From Sarcocystis neurona (lineage: Eukaryota; Apicomplexa; Conoidasida; Eucoccidiorida; Sarcocystidae): a stretch of 64,000 nt of DNA. The translations under genes were made by a program, and so were the position numbers. Location of the stretch: NCBI GenBank assembly GCA_000727475.1, contig KL647292.1, forward strand, positions 3,619,446-3,683,445. The letters are read 5' to 3'. Under the pieces are notes generated by a model, which was not told where the DNA came from, ran no database searches, and saw nothing but the letters and a program-made list of their open reading frames with translations. Of the stretch, positions 58,501 to 62,500 are shown one piece after another. The stretch's first letter is position 1, and every line of letters begins with the position of its first letter.

Positions 58501-59502
58501 AGTGCAGATACAGACGATAGTGAGGGCTGCACCTACAAGTACTTATGGCGGCCTACGTAGGATGACGTGAATCTCTCCTATATCAGTGCTGTCCAGAAAT
58601 CTTTTCAGGTTTCTAAACGTGGGCACGACTTCTCTTCTTACGTACTAAAAGTCGAAACACATATGCGTGCACATGTATAGACTCCTAAACGTATACAGTC
58701 TACTACAAAAGTGTGTGGGCTGCCGGGAGAACAACTGAAGAAAACAAAGAGGTTTGACTTTGCAGAGTCCCGATCAAGGAAGGAGGCGGAAGGAGGAAGT
58801 GAGGTGTCACAAACGTAGTTCCACAGGACAGAGTCAAGAGTCCGGAAGCGTCACGAGAAGAGCTGTGTTGTAGACCAAGACAGAGGAGGAGGGCGAGGAG
58901 GCGAAGGAAAGAAGAGTGAAAGTGAAGAGAAAGTGAAAGAAAGGAAAGTAGGGGAACAGGGACAAAAAAGTAGCAGGACAACGATAAGGAAAATGAGAAT
59001 AAGAAGGAGATGGGAAAAGAGCGGAAGAAGGGGAAGAAAACGGAAGATGAACGGAAGGAAGGAGGAAAAAGAAAGAAAGGAGAGTTATACGGGAAGAAGA
59101 GAAGGGAAAACGGAAAAGGAAAAGAGGATTAAGCACGGCGCGTTGAAGATTACCTCAGTCCACTCTTCAACAGCAGCGTTCATTCCGTCCACCAAGTGGG
59201 GATCCGTAGAGTCAGCGAGGCCTTCGAGATCTTCGCAGGGGACCCGCAACACCACCGCGTCGTAGATTTCTCCTATCGCGAGCTTCACACATGAAGCGAG
59301 CTTCTCTGTCGCAGTTGCGAGTTCCCATCGGAGTTCTGCAGGAAACGAAATGGCCCTTCCTTCTGCTTCTCCTTCTGGGTGCGACTCCAGCCCGTCTCCC
59401 TACGAAAAGTGGCGCCGAGAGGCACGTTATTGGCGGTAAAAAAGAACCACACCAACACACCGCAAATAAAAACTGGGGATTCGTATGTGGCCATATATAC
59501 AA

Positions 59503-59534
<32 letters not shown>

Positions 59535-62500
59535 GTGTACATGGGGAAATCTGTGCAGAGGTACGTATACATTTGTATAAATATGTGCATATATTTACAT
59601 AGATGTATGTGTACGTGTACATACATTTGTGTGTATGTATATATGTGTATACATGTGTACACGTATGTATATATACACGTACACAGGTGTACACATATGT
59701 ATCTTCACGTCTACTCAAATGTGTCTATATGTGTACATACGTTGCTGGGTACACGTGTGTACACATCTGCAAGCAGATGTACGTATATGTATATATGTGT
59801 GTGTGCGCGTGTACATGTGTGTATAGGACCGTGGTGATTTGATGACGCGGCGGAGAAAGCCACTCTGCCGTCGGCTCGGTGGTTTTCGCGGCCGGGTCGC
59901 GTGTAGAGGAGAACAGCCCAGCGGTGTGCAACAAAGGAAGAGTTCAACGCGCACGTCTCCGCATACACGTCTGCGCATACACGTCTGCGCATACACGCCT
60001 GCGCATACACGCCTGCGCATACACGCCCACGTCTGTGTCTCCCACGGGAGAAAGGCAGGAATCTTCACGTACGTGTGTGGAGACGGGACACTACAGAAAA
60101 GTGTAGGAACACAGCAAAGGCCTAGAAAAAGGTTTGCACACAAACGTGCATGCACAGAAGTATATGTGAGTGAGTATTGTTCCAATGTGAGGGATACTGA
60201 GGGACGAGGAGGCGTGTGTATGTCTATACTTTTCACCAACCTCCGTGTGGGCATTTCTGTAGTAGGTTTTACAAGCCTGCGTCGTTTGGTCTGGATTCAT
60301 ATATATATATATATATACATTTGGGAGTGCGGTCGGCGATGTCTTTCCCCTGTGAAGATGCACTCCTGTTTATATTGGGAAGTCCACGCGCGAGACACGC
60401 ATGTGTATGTGCTTGTAGACGCAGGGGGACAAGGGACGCATGCAGGAGCAAATAAGACGCGCATCGAGAATGTCATGTCCTAAGAGCGAAAGCAACAGAA
60501 CCTCCTCTATGGCAGCCTGTGGCTTCTTTCCTCTGAGTTACGTGCAGCGTCAGAATCAACACGGCTCTCACTGGGTGAAACGTTGTTCTTCCATCGCACG
60601 TACTACAAAGGGTCCTGTACACGTATACATACATATACATGTATATATATGTACACGTACACGTGCGAAGTTGTACACGTAGAAAACCTGGAACTCCTGT
60701 CTAGAGAAAGAAAAAGCTGTTTCGCGTTCCACAAATCTTCTGGCGAGGTTTTGAAACGAAGGCTCAACCAGAGAGGAAGAAGAACTTCTTACCCACTTGA
60801 ACTGAGAGGACAGGAGATCAACAACAAAACGTCTACGTGCGCGGGACCGCTCTCCAGTGCAAAGCAGACGGTAACAAGTCAAAGAATATAAGTCTTTGCC
60901 CCCTACATCGCGTGATACAACGTCAACGCACGTGAGGAGCTTTTCTGTCTTTCAAACAGCTACACAACTCTGCTCCCGTACAGAGACAAACTCCCCTGCG
61001 TGTATATACATTTCAAACCATACTTGAATCGCACAGCTCTGTAGAAACGTCTGCTTCGGAGTTTCTCTGTGTAGGTGTCTCCACTCCTCTACAACATGTG
61101 TGTATACACGTATGCATATATATATAAATATTTACACATGCGTATATGTGTGTCTGTATCTCGGTAAATCTCCGCATGGGTGTGGAAGAAGGTCGATGCA
61201 TTCGTTGAACCTCCTGACGTGAAAATACTTTGGAAGGACACAGACATATGTACACGTCTATGTGGCTGGAGCTGAAGGAGCAGTTGAACTTGCGTATAAA
61301 AGCATATTTCTACATACATATGCATACATTTATGTACATACAGACGTACATGTATATGTCAAGAGTTGTGCTTTTGGACACATTCAATAACTCAGGGGCC
61401 TTACAAACACCTGTCAAACAATCATAGAAAGTTGCGTCTATTTGCGTGAGTTAACGTGGGTACGTTACCTCTGCGAGGACGACGACAACTACTAGGTAAG
61501 GAGGGACAGTGGCTGGTTACGAAGAAATACTGGAACTGCATCCGGCAGGCTTGACAAGAATATGTAAGAAGGACAGAGGCAAAGAGGGAGTCCCACAGGG
61601 AATGAAGGAAAGACTTTCCACAGCAGAGAATATTCACTGACTGTTTCAAGGTTCTCATACAACACCAGAAGCTGAAGGTAAGACTCTGACTATAGCAAGA
61701 GGACTACTAAACATACAACGCGCACACTACGCAAGTGTCTCCGTCCGTCCATCCAAGCCGTGGAGTAAGCAGCGCCGATGCGAGAACTGCAACGCAGGGA
61801 CGGATCGATCTCACTATTCGACTTCGAAACATTGGCCGAAGTGAATGTAGTATAAACGCCCTTTATTTGGTAGACTCAGATTCAAGGAAACTAGAGCTGC
61901 TGAAAGAAGAGGCGACACCTAGAAGCTCAGCAGCAGAGGAAGGCGTTCCCGTATTTGGCAGGGCTTCGACCACTTCCACCGCGCGTGCAGCAGGATGTCA
62001 GCAAGGTGGACACAAATGAGGTACATATTCGGCTTCTCCCTTTAGTCCGCAGATTAAGCAGAAGAAAAAAGAGCAACCTTTCGTTGTGTTCAGAGCCAGA
62101 TGCACAACCGGCACGGGAAAGTGAGGAGAACGCGAAAGAGGTGGAAATGCAGTCATACTTAGTGACTGCAGCAGCGTGTTGAAGCTCAGAAGGGGACGAC
62201 AGAGAAGATAAAACCATGGAGCGGTACGTTTTCTCCGGTGCAGGACTGGTTAGAGAAGAGGAAGGAGAAAAAGGCGAATGGCCCAGGACGTGTACTTCAC
62301 CACTACTATTCCTGTCTAGTGTCGACACTTCCCGTCCACCAGGGCACTCTTTCTCTTTCTGTAAAGCCGGCAGCTGATGCGCTGGTGCTTCGGGGTAGTA
62401 GCGAGAACTACAATCAATACGAGTGACCAACCGGCCTTAGAAACACGTCCCCGGGCTACACGCACGAGTCGCACGCAGGAACGCGGAGGGACAGGGCGCG

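Noticed and set aside
61735..62430. Overlapping frames of 94 (+) and 167 (-) codons between v1 and v2
   Set aside because: Neither shows dynein or other family motifs. They are mutually exclusive shadows in unique intron sequence.
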